NCBI GenBank assembly: GCA_017435425.1
Contig: JAFSFC010000052.1
Location: 1 to 39,273, forward strand
Origin: Ruminiclostridium sp.
GTDB taxonomy: Bacteria > Bacillota > Clostridia > Oscillospirales > Oscillospiraceae
Direction of reading: 5' to 3'
DNA length: 39,273 bases
Part shown: one piece after another, positions 30,186 to 38,066 of the stretch
How positions within the stretch are numbered: the stretch's first letter is position 1
Layout of the letters: each line of letters starts with the position of its first letter
Translations under genes and position numbers: made by a program
The notes under the pieces: model-generated
What the model saw: only the letters and a program-made list of their open reading frames with translations
What the model was told of the DNA's origin: nothing
Database searches by the model: none

Positions 30186-31916
30186 ATGAGAGAACTGATG
30201 TTGGGCAACAAAGCCATTGCCCGCGGATTATATGAAGCCGGGTGCTGTGTGATCTCCAGCTATCCCGGCACCCCCAGCACCGAGATCACCGAGGAAGCCG
30301 CCAAGTACCCCGAGATCTACTGTGAGTGGGCCCCCAACGAGAAGGTGGCCCTGGAGGTGGCCCACGGCGCTGCTGTGGGCGGCAAGCGTTCCGCCTGCTG
30401 CATGAAGCACGTGGGCCTGAACGTGGCGGCTGACCCCCTGTTCACCATCTCCTACCAGGGGGTGGAGGCCGGCCTGGTCATCTGTGTGGCAGACGACCCC
30501 GGTATGTTCTCCTCCCAGAACGAGCAGGACTCCCGCCACTACGCCATCGCAGCCAAGATCCCCATGCTGGAGCCCTCTGATTCCCAGGAGGCTCTGGAGT
30601 TTGCCAAGATCGCCTTCCAGCTGTCTGAGGAGTATCACACCCCCGTTCTGGTGCGCACCTGCACCCGTATCGCCCACTCCCAGAGCATCGTCACCAAGGG
30701 TGAACGGCAGGAGGTCCCTCAGAAGGAGTATGTGAAGGACCCCGAGCGGGTCATGATGACCACCAACTCCCTCAAGGCCCACTACCGGGTGGAGGAGCGC
30801 ACCAAGGCCATGACCGCCTTTGCCGAGACCACCCATCTGAACCGGACCGAGCTGGGGGAGGATACCACCCTGGGTATCATCACCTCCTCCACCAGCTACC
30901 AGTACGTCCGTGAGGTCTTTGGAGAGAAGGCCAGCGTCCTGAAGCTGGGCCTGTCCTGGCCCATGCCTGTGGAGAAGATCCGGGACTTTGCCTCCAAGGT
31001 GGACAAGGTCCTGGTCATTGAGGAGCTGGAGCCCATCATCGAGGGCCACTGCCGCCAGATCGGCGTGGACGTGGTGGGCAAGGAGCAGATCCCCATGGTG
31101 GACGAGCTCACCCAGGGCCGCATCGCCCAGTGCCTGGGCCGTGCCGCCAAGGAGACCGTGAAGCTGGAGGATGCCATCCCCGGCCGTCCCCCCGTTATGT
31201 GTGCCGGCTGTCCCCACAGAGGTGTGTTCTACACCCTGGCCAAGAATAAGTGCATGGTCTACGGCGATATCGGCTGCTACACCCTGGGTGTCATGCCTCC
31301 CCTGAACGCCCTGGACCTGAACGTCTGCATGGGCGCTTCCTGCTCCGGCCTCCACGGCTTCAACATCGCCGGGGGAGAGGAGCACGAGAAGCACAGCGTG
31401 GCGGTCATCGGCGACTCCACCTTTGCTCACTCCGGCATCACCGGCATTGCAGACATCGCCTACAACGGCAGCAACTCCACCGTCATCATTCTGGATAACT
31501 CCATCACCGGCATGACCGGCCATCAGCAGAACCCCACCACCGGCAAGACCCTCCGGGGCACCCCTGCCCGGAAGATCGACCTGGAGGCCCTGTGCAAGGC
31601 CGTTGGCTTTGACCGGGTCCGTGTGGTGGACCCCAACCAGCTCAAGGAGATGGACAAGGTTCTCAAGGAGGAACTGGCTGCGGAAGAGCCCTCCATCATC
31701 ATCACCCGCCGCCCCTGCGTCATGCTGAAGGATGTCCAGAAGCTGCCTCCTCTGAAGGTGGACCTGGACAAGTGCAACGGCTGCGGCCTGTGCATGAAGA
31801 TCGGCTGTCCCGCCCTGTCCCTGCCCAAGGGCGGCAAGGTGGAGATCGACAAGACCCAGTGTGTGGGCTGCCAGGTGTGCATGCAGATGTGCCACCGGGA
31901 TGCCCTGATCGTGTAA
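30186..31916 (+). CDS. iorA: Indolepyruvate:ferredoxin oxidoreductase subunit alpha
   Basis: With IorB this thiamine-diphosphate enzyme oxidatively decarboxylates aryl-pyruvates from Trp, Phe and Tyr to aryl-acetyl-CoA, reducing ferredoxin. The 576-residue protein starts with LMLGNKAIARGLYEAGC and the SSYPGTPSTEI motif of the pyrimidine domain, has CAGCPHRGVFYTL and the TDP-binding GDIGCYTLG region, and ends in two 4Fe-4S ligand sets: Cys530/533/536/541 and Cys559/562/565/569. The first set has one extra residue before the last Cys, as is common in IorA, and the second ends CHRDAL where CP is usual. ATG 30186 has GGAGG 7 nt upstream. It lies between yerC and iorB. Confidence 0.95.
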   Translation: MRELMLGNKAIARGLYEAGCCVISSYPGTPSTEITEEAAKYPEIYCEWAPNEKVALEVAHGAAVGGKRSACCMKHVGLNVAADPLFTISYQGVEAGLVICVADDPGMFSSQNEQDSRHYAIAAKIPMLEPSDSQEALEFAKIAFQLSEEYHTPVLVRTCTRIAHSQSIVTKGERQEVPQKEYVKDPERVMMTTNSLKAHYRVEERTKAMTAFAETTHLNRTELGEDTTLGIITSSTSYQYVREVFGEKASVLKLGLSWPMPVEKIRDFASKVDKVLVIEELEPIIEGHCRQIGVDVVGKEQIPMVDELTQGRIAQCLGRAAKETVKLEDAIPGRPPVMCAGCPHRGVFYTLAKNKCMVYGDIGCYTLGVMPPLNALDLNVCMGASCSGLHGFNIAGGEEHEKHSVAVIGDSTFAHSGITGIADIAYNGSNSTVIILDNSITGMTGHQQNPTTGKTLRGTPARKIDLEALCKAVGFDRVRVVDPNQLKEMDKVLKEELAAEEPSIIITRRPCVMLKDVQKLPPLKVDLDKCNGCGLCMKIGCPALSLPKGGKVEIDKTQCVGCQVCMQMCHRDALIV

Positions 31917-31928
31917 GGAGGAACAACC

Positions 31929-32504
31929 ATGGAAACTGTAAATATTATGATCGTCGGCGTAGGCGGCCAGGGTTCCCTGCTGGCCTCCAAGATGCTGGGC
32001 CATCTGCTGGTTCAGCAGGGCTATGACGTGAAGGTCTCTGAGGTCCACGGCATGAGCCAGAGAGGCGGCAGCGTGGTCACCTATGTTCGCTTCGGCGACA
32101 AGGTCTACTCTCCCATCATTGACAAGGGTGAGGCCGACTACATCGTCTCCTTCGAGCTGCTGGAGGCCGCCCGCTGGATCGAGTACTTAAAACCCACCGG
32201 CCGTGTGGTCACCAACACCCAGAAGATGGAGCCCATGCCTGTCATCGCCGGCCTGGCCAAGTACCCCGAGAACCTGGTGGAGAAGATGCAGGCCAAGGGC
32301 ATCCAGGTGGATGCCATGGATTGCCTGGCACTGGCCGAAGAGGCCGGTTCCACCAAGGCTGTGAACATGGTCCTCATGGGCCGCCTGTCCAAGTACTTCC
32401 CTGACATTCCTGCAGAAGCATGGCAGGCATCCCTGGAGGCCAACGTCCCCGCCAAAGTCCTGGAGCTGAACAAGGTCGCCTTTGCTCTGGGCCAGAAGGG
32501 CTGA
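31929..32504 (+). CDS. iorB: Indolepyruvate:ferredoxin oxidoreductase subunit beta
   Basis: The gamma-domain partner of IorA. The 191-residue protein has the glycine-rich IVGVGGQGSLLASKMLG at about residues 8-24, VHGMSQRGGSVVTYVRFG at about 40-57 and DYIVSFELLEAAR, all typical of the 2-oxoacid:ferredoxin oxidoreductase gamma/beta subunit that contacts CoA. Length is standard. It starts 12 bp after the iorA stop with AGGAGG upstream, and is followed by a strong terminator, so it ends the operon. Confidence 0.95.
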   Translation: METVNIMIVGVGGQGSLLASKMLGHLLVQQGYDVKVSEVHGMSQRGGSVVTYVRFGDKVYSPIIDKGEADYIVSFELLEAARWIEYLKPTGRVVTNTQKMEPMPVIAGLAKYPENLVEKMQAKGIQVDAMDCLALAEEAGSTKAVNMVLMGRLSKYFPDIPAEAWQASLEANVPAKVLELNKVAFALGQKG

Positions 32505-32517
32505 TACCATTCTTTTT

Positions 32518-32550
32518 CCCCCGCAGAGAGTGTTCTCTGCGGGGGATTTA
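32518..32550 (+). terminator. Terminator of the ior operon
   Basis: A perfect 12 bp GC-rich stem (32518-32529 with 32534-32545), GTGT loop, then ATTTATATT. Confidence 0.85.
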
Positions 32551-32570
32551 TATTGAGAATCATTGGACGC

Positions 32571-32606
32571 AAAATGACCGCCCGGCGTGAACCGGGCGGT
32601 CATTTT
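32571..32606. terminator. Bidirectional terminator before the symporter 3' end
   Basis: A perfect 15 bp stem (32571-32585 with 32592-32606) flanked by A4 and T4. It suits the minus-strand symporter; on the plus strand it is followed by GTATAGGAGAGAG and an ATGATG. Confidence 0.8.
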
Positions 32607-32638
32607 GTATAGGAGAGAGAACACACATGATGTGAAAA

Positions 32639-34183
32639 TCAATCGTGCAGGGCGGTCTTCTGCTTGACGGGAGCGGTCTTGTCATAGCAGGAGAAGGCCT
32701 CGTTGACCATGTCCTGGTCGGGCTTTCTGGTGAACAGGCTCACCACGGGAACGATGACCATACCGGCCAGCATGGCGAAAGCACCGCAGTTGATGGGGGA
32801 CTGGAGCAGGACGGGGAACAGGGGCTTTGCCACCATGTTCAGGATCATAATGCCTGCGCCGAAGACGAAGGAGACCCAGCAGGCGGCCTTGGTGGTCTTC
32901 TTCCAGTACAGGCCATACAGGAAGGGGGCCAGGAAGGCACCGGCCAGTGCGCCCCAGGACACGCCCATGAGCTGAGCGATGAAGCTGATGGACTGCTTGT
33001 ACTGGACGATGGCGATGACCATGGAGATCACCACGAAGACCACGATGAAGCAGCGCATGACGAAGACCAGTTCAAACTCGTTCATCTTCTTCACGGGTTT
33101 TACCTTTTCCCGGAGCAGGTCCATGGTGAGGGTGGAGGAGGAGGCGATGACCAGGGAGGACAGGGTGGACATGGAGGCCGACAGGACCAGGATGACCACC
33201 ACGGCGATGAGCAGATCCGGCAGACCGGAGAGCATGGTGGGGATGACGGAGTCGTAGCCCTCGGCAGCGATGTCGATCTTGTCAGAGAACAGTCGGCCGA
33301 AGCCGCCCAGGAAGTAACAGCCGCCTGCCACAACCAGGGCAAACAGGGTGGAGATGATGGTGCCCTTCTTGATGGCGTCCTCTGACTTGATGGCATAGAA
33401 CTTCTGGACCATCTGGGGCAGGCCCCAGGTGCCCAGAGAGGTGAGGATGACCACGCCCAGCAGGTTGATGGGGTCAGGCCCGAAGAAGGAGGCGAAGACG
33501 CCGGGGACCTCGCCGTTGGCTACGGTGGGGTCGGTGACCTCTGCCATACCCCGGAGGGCCTCCATGAAGCCGCCCTGGCTGTTGAGGACAGCGGCGATGA
33601 CCACGCAGATGCCCACCAGCATGATGCAGCCCTGGATGAAGTCGTTGATGGCGGTAGCCATGTAGCCGCCGGCGATGACGTAGATGCCCGTCAGCACGCC
33701 CATGAGGATGATGCAGATGGTGTAGTCCATATGGAAGGCCATGCCAAAGAGACGGGACAGACCGTTGAACAGGGAAGCGGTGTAGGGGATGAGGAAGATG
33801 AAGATGATGATGGATGCGCCGATCTTCAGGCCGGTGCTCTCGAATCGCTTTTCAAAGAACTGGGGCATGGTGGCGGAGTTGAAGTGTTGGGTCATGATGC
33901 GGGTCCGGCGGCCCAGGATGACCCAGGCCAGCAGGGAGCCGATGATGGCGTTGCCGATACCTGCCCAGGTGGCGGCGATGCCGTACTTCCAACCGAACTG
34001 ACCGGCGTAGCCGATGAACACCACAGCGGAGAAATAGGACGTACCGTAGGCGAAGGCGGTGAGCCAGGGACCTACAGAGCGGCCGCCCAGGACGAAGCCG
34101 TTCACGTCGGTGGCCTGCTTGCGGCAATAGATGCCGATGCCGACCATAACAGCAAAGTAAAGGATCAAAAGAGCCAGTTTCAT
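32639..34183 (-). CDS. Sodium:solute symporter (SSS family)
   Basis: A 514-residue integral membrane protein with about 13 hydrophobic segments and the SSS family segments: FVLGGRSVGPWLTAFAYGTSY (LeuT-fold helix 1 region, residues about 31-51), GYMATAINDFIQG (about 170-182) and VLSASMSTLSSLVIASSS (about 325-342) with the serines that form the sodium site. It resembles PutP/PanF-like importers of amino or organic acids; the substrate is unknown, although proximity to the ior operon makes an amino or aromatic acid plausible. ATG 34183 follows GGAGGTC. It has its own promoter and terminator. The C-terminal tail is hydrophilic with two lysine-rich stretches. Confidence 0.9.
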   Translation of the reverse strand: MKLALLILYFAVMVGIGIYCRKQATDVNGFVLGGRSVGPWLTAFAYGTSYFSAVVFIGYAGQFGWKYGIAATWAGIGNAIIGSLLAWVILGRRTRIMTQHFNSATMPQFFEKRFESTGLKIGASIIIFIFLIPYTASLFNGLSRLFGMAFHMDYTICIILMGVLTGIYVIAGGYMATAINDFIQGCIMLVGICVVIAAVLNSQGGFMEALRGMAEVTDPTVANGEVPGVFASFFGPDPINLLGVVILTSLGTWGLPQMVQKFYAIKSEDAIKKGTIISTLFALVVAGGCYFLGGFGRLFSDKIDIAAEGYDSVIPTMLSGLPDLLIAVVVILVLSASMSTLSSLVIASSSTLTMDLLREKVKPVKKMNEFELVFVMRCFIVVFVVISMVIAIVQYKQSISFIAQLMGVSWGALAGAFLAPFLYGLYWKKTTKAACWVSFVFGAGIMILNMVAKPLFPVLLQSPINCGAFAMLAGMVIVPVVSLFTRKPDQDMVNEAFSCYDKTAPVKQKTALHD

Positions 34184-34223
34184 ACTAAGACCTCCATTCT
34201 GTGGTGCTCTTTATTGCTTTTTA

Positions 34224-34252
34224 ACTTTAACTCTAAAAAGCTGGAAAGTCAA
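34224..34252 (-). promoter_or_regulatory. Sigma-A promoter of the symporter gene
   Basis: On the minus strand, -35 TTGACT (34247-34252) and -10 TAAAGT (34224-34229) with a 17 bp spacer, about 40 bp before the start codon. Confidence 0.78.
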
Positions 34253-34270
34253 GAAGCAAAATGCACAAAT

Positions 34271-34302
34271 AATCACCCACCGGAAGGATCCGATGGGTGA
34301 TT
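34271..34302 (-). terminator. prfB terminator
   Basis: A 13 bp stem with one non-canonical pair (34271-34283 with 34290-34302) and 6 nt loop, followed on the minus strand by ATTTG; lies 18 bp after the prfB stop. Confidence 0.7.
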
Positions 34303-34320
34303 AAAAAAACATAAGTGTGT

Positions 34321-35442
34321 TTACTTGGTAGCCCAAACGCCGGTGGCCTGAGCGGTCAGGTAGGCGTTGATGAAGCCGTCGATCTCGCCGTCCATGACAG
34401 CGTTGACGTTGCTGGTCTCGTAGGCGGTGCGGGTGTCCTTGACCAGGGTGTAGGGCATGAAGACGTAGGAGCGGATCTGGCTGCCCCATTCGATCTTCAG
34501 CTGAACGCCCTTCAGGTCGGAGATCTTCTCGGCCTTTTCCTGCATCTGCAGCTCCACCAACTTGGCGCGGAGCATCTTCATGCAGTTGTCCTTGTTCTGG
34601 AACTGGCTTCGCTCGGTCTGGCAGGCAACCACAACGCCGGTGGGGATGTGGATCAGACGGACAGCAGAGGAGGTCTTGTTGACGTGCTGGCCGCCGGCGC
34701 CGCTGGCACGGTAGACCTGCATCTCAATGTCCTCGGGACGGATATCCACCTCCACGTCATCGGGCAGGTCGGGCATGACTTCCACGGAGGCGAAGGAGGT
34801 CTGACGGCGGGCGTTGGCGTCAAAGGGGGAGACACGGACCAGACGGTGGACGCCGTGCTCACCACGGAGGTAGCCGTAAGCGTTCTCACCCTCGATCATA
34901 ATGGTAGCGGACTTCAGGCCAGCTTCGTCGCCCTCCTGGTAGTCCATGATCTTGTAGGTAAAGCCGTGGGATTCTGCCCAGTGGGTGTACATACGATACA
35001 GCATCTGGGTCCAGTCCTGGGCCTCAGTGCCGCCTGCGCCTGCATGGAAGGCCAGGATGGCGTTGGAGTTGTCGTACTCGCCGGTGAGCAGGGTCTGGAG
35101 CTTGGCGGCCTCCATGTTCTCGATGAGGGCGGCATACTCGGCCTCCAGCTCGGGCAGGAAGGACTCGTCCTCTTCCTCGTTGCCCATTTCGCACATGACC
35201 ATCATGTCATCCCAGGCAGCACGGCGCTTTTCCTGGGACTCCAGCTTGTCCTTCAGCTGCTTTAACTTCTGCAGGACCTTCTGGGAGTTTTCGGGGTTGT
35301 CCCAGAAGCCGTCGGCAGCACACTGGTGCTCCAGGAAGTCCACCTCACGGGCGGTGGCCTCCAGGTTCAGGGCCTGCTCCAGATCGTCCAGCTGGGGGAG
35401 AAGGTTATTGAGTTTGACCTTATATTCGTCAAATTGAAGCAT
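34321..35442 (-). CDS. prfB: Peptide chain release factor 2
   Basis: RF2 recognises UGA and UAA stop codons and releases the peptide. The 373-residue protein has the codon-recognition tripeptide SPF at 205-207, GGQ at about 250-252 in RASGAGGQHVNKTSS, and the usual N-terminal helical domain. In most bacteria prfB needs a programmed +1 frameshift at an in-frame UGA after about 25 codons; here the frame is continuous, with LEQALNLEAT where the shift site would be, so autoregulation by frameshifting is absent. The ATG at 35442 is chosen by comparison with the family; only a weak ribosome site (GAGTGA) precedes it. Upstream frame codons fall inside the promoter at 35494-35522. Confidence 0.94.
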   Translation of the reverse strand: MLQFDEYKVKLNNLLPQLDDLEQALNLEATAREVDFLEHQCAADGFWDNPENSQKVLQKLKQLKDKLESQEKRRAAWDDMMVMCEMGNEEEDESFLPELEAEYAALIENMEAAKLQTLLTGEYDNSNAILAFHAGAGGTEAQDWTQMLYRMYTHWAESHGFTYKIMDYQEGDEAGLKSATIMIEGENAYGYLRGEHGVHRLVRVSPFDANARRQTSFASVEVMPDLPDDVEVDIRPEDIEMQVYRASGAGGQHVNKTSSAVRLIHIPTGVVVACQTERSQFQNKDNCMKMLRAKLVELQMQEKAEKISDLKGVQLKIEWGSQIRSYVFMPYTLVKDTRTAYETSNVNAVMDGEIDGFINAYLTAQATGVWATK

Positions 35443-35493
35443 CTTACGATCACTCACATTCTGAATAGTATATAATAGTGCATTCGCCATACC

Positions 35494-35522
35494 ATTATAT
35501 CTGATTTTTGCCACCCTGTAAA
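35494..35522 (-). promoter_or_regulatory. Sigma-A promoter of prfB
   Basis: On the minus strand, -35 TTTACA (35517-35522) and -10 TATAAT (35494-35499) with a 17 bp spacer; the start codon at 35442 lies about 45 nt after the expected start site. Confidence 0.75.
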
Positions 35523-35557
35523 GGGAAAAAACGCCGGGAAACCGACGATTGTCCCGG

Positions 35558-35674
35558 TCAGCGGTCGCTGACCTTGGGCAGATCGGCTTCCCAGCGAAAA
35601 ATCAGGTCGTCCAGGTCCTGGGGCGCAGGGGGCACAGGCACTGGCGGAAAGGGTATGGTTTTGGTTTCTGCCAT
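35558..35674 (-). CDS. Small proline-rich protein, 38 residues
   Basis: A short open frame of 39 codons with a strong ribosome site (GAGGAGG, 7 nt before ATG 35674). The product begins MAETKTIPFPPVPVPPAP and ends with an acidic/aromatic helix-like part (DLDDLIFRWEADLPK). The proline-rich half followed by a conserved-looking C-terminus suggests a real small protein, perhaps an adaptor, but no family is recognised. It lies 36 bp upstream of the prfB promoter region on the same strand. Its stop lies inside an inverted repeat with 8 bp arms (35556-35573) that could form a hairpin, without a T tract. Confidence 0.55.
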   Translation of the reverse strand: MAETKTIPFPPVPVPPAPQDLDDLIFRWEADLPKVSDR

Positions 35675-35700
35675 AAAGGGGCCTCCTCACTGAAAAAGGA

Positions 35701-35718
35701 ATATACAGCCCAGTATAT
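35701..35718. promoter_or_regulatory. Operator-like inverted repeat
   Basis: Perfect 6 bp arms ATATAC/GTATAT around a 6 bp centre, between the divergent 38-residue and zinc-ribbon genes. It contains TATACT- and TATATT-like -10 sequences for the minus strand, so a regulator bound here could block the small gene. Confidence 0.4.
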
Positions 35719-35750
35719 GCAGGGAGGGGGAAAGTATGTGCAGAAAAGCA

Positions 35751-35779
35751 GTGACATCGTATTTTCTTCGTGCTATGAT
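35751..35779 (+). promoter_or_regulatory. Promoter of the zinc-ribbon/dsdA pair
   Basis: -35 GTGACA (35751-35756) and -10 TATGAT (35774-35779) with a 17 bp spacer, 31 bp before the GTG start at 35811. Confidence 0.6.
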
Positions 35780-35810
35780 AGAGAAAAGCATTGGAAAGGA
35801 GGGGCCTTCC

Positions 35811-36047
35811 GTGAAATTATCTACCGTCCGAACTCTGACCTATACTCTGTGGGCTCTTATGGTCCTATTGTTGGTCGTAGTCTGGTATGCGGATATGTTC
35901 CAGCTTGTGTTTCCTACCATTGGGCTTGTGATCCTGGTGTTCCTTATCAATCATCTGTTCTGGAAGTGCCCCCATTGCGGTGCCAACTTAGGCCGTATGG
36001 AGAAGCAGAACCGCTGCCACAGCTGCGGCAAAGAACTGGAAATGTAA
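35811..36047 (+). CDS. Small two-TM protein with C-terminal zinc ribbon
   Basis: A 78-residue protein from a GTG start at 35811, chosen because AAAGGAGG lies 8 nt upstream and the membrane segments then follow at once; the longer open frame from 35736 would overlap the promoter. Two hydrophobic helices (about residues 9-27 and 33-50) are followed by a cytoplasmic zinc ribbon with CPHC (about 53-56) and CHSC (about 69-72). The fold resembles short zinc-ribbon membrane proteins of unknown role. It lies 18 bp before dsdA in the same transcript, which might link it to D-serine handling, but that is only positional. Confidence 0.75.
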   Translation: MKLSTVRTLTYTLWALMVLLLVVVWYADMFQLVFPTIGLVILVFLINHLFWKCPHCGANLGRMEKQNRCHSCGKELEM

Positions 36048-36065
36048 TAGAGAGGAGATCGTGCC

Positions 36066-37382
36066 ATGTTGGAAGAGAGATACCCCATTGTGAAAGACCT
36101 GCGGGAGGAAAAAGAACTGGTCTGGATCAACCCGGACCGCACCGAGGACCCTGCTGCCCTGGAGGGTTTCGGCCTGTCTATGGCGGATATTGACGACGCA
36201 GAAGCCCGGATGGCCCGGTTTGCCCCCTTTATCATGGCCTGCTTCCCGGAGACCCAGGCCAGCGGCGGCATCATCGAGTCTGTTCTGACCCCTGTGCCCG
36301 GACTCCAGGCCCGACTCAATGAGAAGTACGGCAGCGGCATCCAGGGCAGACTCCTGCTGAAGCAGGACAGCCACCTGGCCATTGCCGGTTCCGTGAAGGC
36401 CCGGGGCGGCATTTACGAGGTCCTGAAGCACACCGAGGAGCTGGCTCTGGAGCACGGACTCCTGTCCGGTTATGAGGATGACTACACCAAGCTGGCCACC
36501 CCGGAAGCCCGGGCATTCTTTACCCAGTTTACCGTCCAGGTGGGCTCCACCGGCAACCTGGGCCTGAGCATCGGCATCATGAGCGCCGCTGTGGGCTATG
36601 AGGTCATCGTCCATATGTCGGCGGACGCCAAGCAGTGGAAGAAGGAGCTCCTCCGCCAGCACGGGGTCACCGTCATGGAGTACGAGTCCGATTACAGCGA
36701 GGCGGTAAAGCAGGGCAGAGCCAGCTCCGATGCCAACCCCAAGAGCTACTTTGTAGACGACGAGAACTCCAAGAACCTCTTCATGGGCTATGCCGTGGCG
36801 GCCAAGCGCCTGGTGAGCCAGCTGGAGGAGCAGAAGGTGACGGTGGATGCCGCTCATCCCCTCTTTGTCTACATCCCCTGCGGTGTGGGCGGCGCTCCCG
36901 GTGGCGTTGCCTTCGGCCTGCGCCAGGTCTTTGGTACCAACGTCCACACCTTCTTTGTGGAGCCCACTCAGGCCCCTTGTATGGTCCTGGGCATGGCCAC
37001 CGGCCTGCAGAATGAGATCTCCGTCCAGGACATCGGGCTCACCGGTCTCACCCACGCCGACGGCCTGGCGGTGGGCCGTGCCTCTGGCTTTGTGGGCCGG
37101 GTGATGGTGCCCATCCTCAGCGGCGAGTTCACCCTGCGGGATGCCAAACTCTATGATTACATGCGGGACCTGCTGGAGTCCGAGGAGATCTTCATTGAGC
37201 CCAGTGCCTGTGCCGCCTTCCAGGGTCCGGTCATGCTGAATCAGTACCCCGAGACTCGGGCCTACCTGGAACAGCACGGCCTGACCGACAAGATGTCCCA
37301 GGCCTCCCACATTCTCTGGGCCACTGGCGGCAGACTGGTGCCCGAATCCATCCGTGAAGATTATGTGAATACCTATCTGTAA
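36066..37382 (+). CDS. dsdA: D-serine ammonia-lyase (D-serine dehydratase)
   Basis: A PLP enzyme that converts D-serine to pyruvate and ammonia. The 438-residue protein has KQDSHLAIAGSVKARGGIYE at about 99-118 with the PLP lysine at about 111, the glycine phosphate loop VGSTGNLGLSIG at about 157-168, the CGVGGAPGGVAFGL segment, and EPSACAAFQGP near the C-terminus. These, and length, match DsdA and not L-serine or threonine dehydratases. ATG 36066 follows GAGGAG. D-serine could come from peptidoglycan or host sources; the product pyruvate fits a fermentative life style. Confidence 0.93.
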   Translation: MLEERYPIVKDLREEKELVWINPDRTEDPAALEGFGLSMADIDDAEARMARFAPFIMACFPETQASGGIIESVLTPVPGLQARLNEKYGSGIQGRLLLKQDSHLAIAGSVKARGGIYEVLKHTEELALEHGLLSGYEDDYTKLATPEARAFFTQFTVQVGSTGNLGLSIGIMSAAVGYEVIVHMSADAKQWKKELLRQHGVTVMEYESDYSEAVKQGRASSDANPKSYFVDDENSKNLFMGYAVAAKRLVSQLEEQKVTVDAAHPLFVYIPCGVGGAPGGVAFGLRQVFGTNVHTFFVEPTQAPCMVLGMATGLQNEISVQDIGLTGLTHADGLAVGRASGFVGRVMVPILSGEFTLRDAKLYDYMRDLLESEEIFIEPSACAAFQGPVMLNQYPETRAYLEQHGLTDKMSQASHILWATGGRLVPESIREDYVNTYL

Positions 37383-37440
37383 GAGCGTACCATACATCGG
37401 CCCGCCCCCCTGAAGGGTCTGAATTACGATTGTAAAACGA

Positions 37441-37465
37441 AGCCCCGGCTCATCGAGCCGGGGCT
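37441..37465 (-). terminator. Terminator between dsdA and the convergent barnase operon
   Basis: A perfect 11 bp stem (37441-37451 with 37455-37465), 3 nt loop. On the minus strand it is followed by TCGTTTTAC, on the plus strand by GTCTGCTAGATTTT, so it best serves the minus-strand operon. Confidence 0.7.
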
Positions 37466-37477
37466 GTCTGCTAGATT

Positions 37478-38062
37478 TTATGCATCCTCTATCACAAGGG
37501 TGAATGTGACAGGGGGAAATGCAAAAGGTTTCATATTGCTCTCTGTACCGTCGGGACGTTCCAATCCTAGCGTGTCATAGTATTCGTTGGAATACTTGAT
37601 CCCACGGTTGTATGAGTTGAAATGCTCCTGCACGGACTTCACATAACCATACGGGTCATCCATAGGTTCCAGTTTTAACGATGCCTTGATGATATCCAAA
37701 ACTGTTTGTTGTTCTGGATGAATGGCGTTATCATCGCTCGTTACAAACTGCTCAAACTGATCCTTGGTCCAGCCGATGATTTGCTCCACGGCAGTGGTGC
37801 TTCCGCAGGACAGGATCAGCCGAAGAAAGTCTTTGAAGTTCAGGGCCAGAGGATACACATACTGGTCTGCGCAGGTTTCCGGATTCACAGCGAATACCAT
37901 ATCCCGATACCCTTGAATGAAGCAGTAGTGGATGCTGTTTTCCCAGCCAATGACCCTTGCATCCACGGGAGTACAAAAGTAGGTGATATCCGAGTTGCTT
38001 GGTTCAAGGCCGATCCATCTTCCGTCTATCTCTAACTGACGGTATTTTTCGTACATGGTCAT
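37478..38062 (-). CDS. Uncharacterised protein in the barnase-barstar operon
   Basis: A 194-residue acidic soluble protein, not firmly recognised. Segments such as GLEPSNSDITYFCTPVDA (about 18-35), GYRDMVFAVNPE (about 51-62) and VYPLALNFKDFLRLILSCGS (about 68-87) followed by WTKDQFEQFV recall SMI1/KNR4-like or other immunity-type proteins found beside toxins, but this is only resemblance. It has no signal peptide, so it should act in the cytoplasm. It starts 4 bp after the barstar stop without a clear ribosome site, so translation is probably coupled; a second in-frame ATG is two codons in. It is the last gene of the operon. Confidence 0.7.
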   Translation of the reverse strand: MTMYEKYRQLEIDGRWIGLEPSNSDITYFCTPVDARVIGWENSIHYCFIQGYRDMVFAVNPETCADQYVYPLALNFKDFLRLILSCGSTTAVEQIIGWTKDQFEQFVTSDDNAIHPEQQTVLDIIKASLKLEPMDDPYGYVKSVQEHFNSYNRGIKYSNEYYDTLGLERPDGTESNMKPFAFPPVTFTLVIEDA

Positions 38063-38066
38063 AGGC

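Noticed and set aside
30228..32048. A 606-codon minus-strand frame opposite iorA
   Set aside because: Antisense shadow with His/Leu/Gly-rich composition and no start signals; iorA on the other strand is certain.
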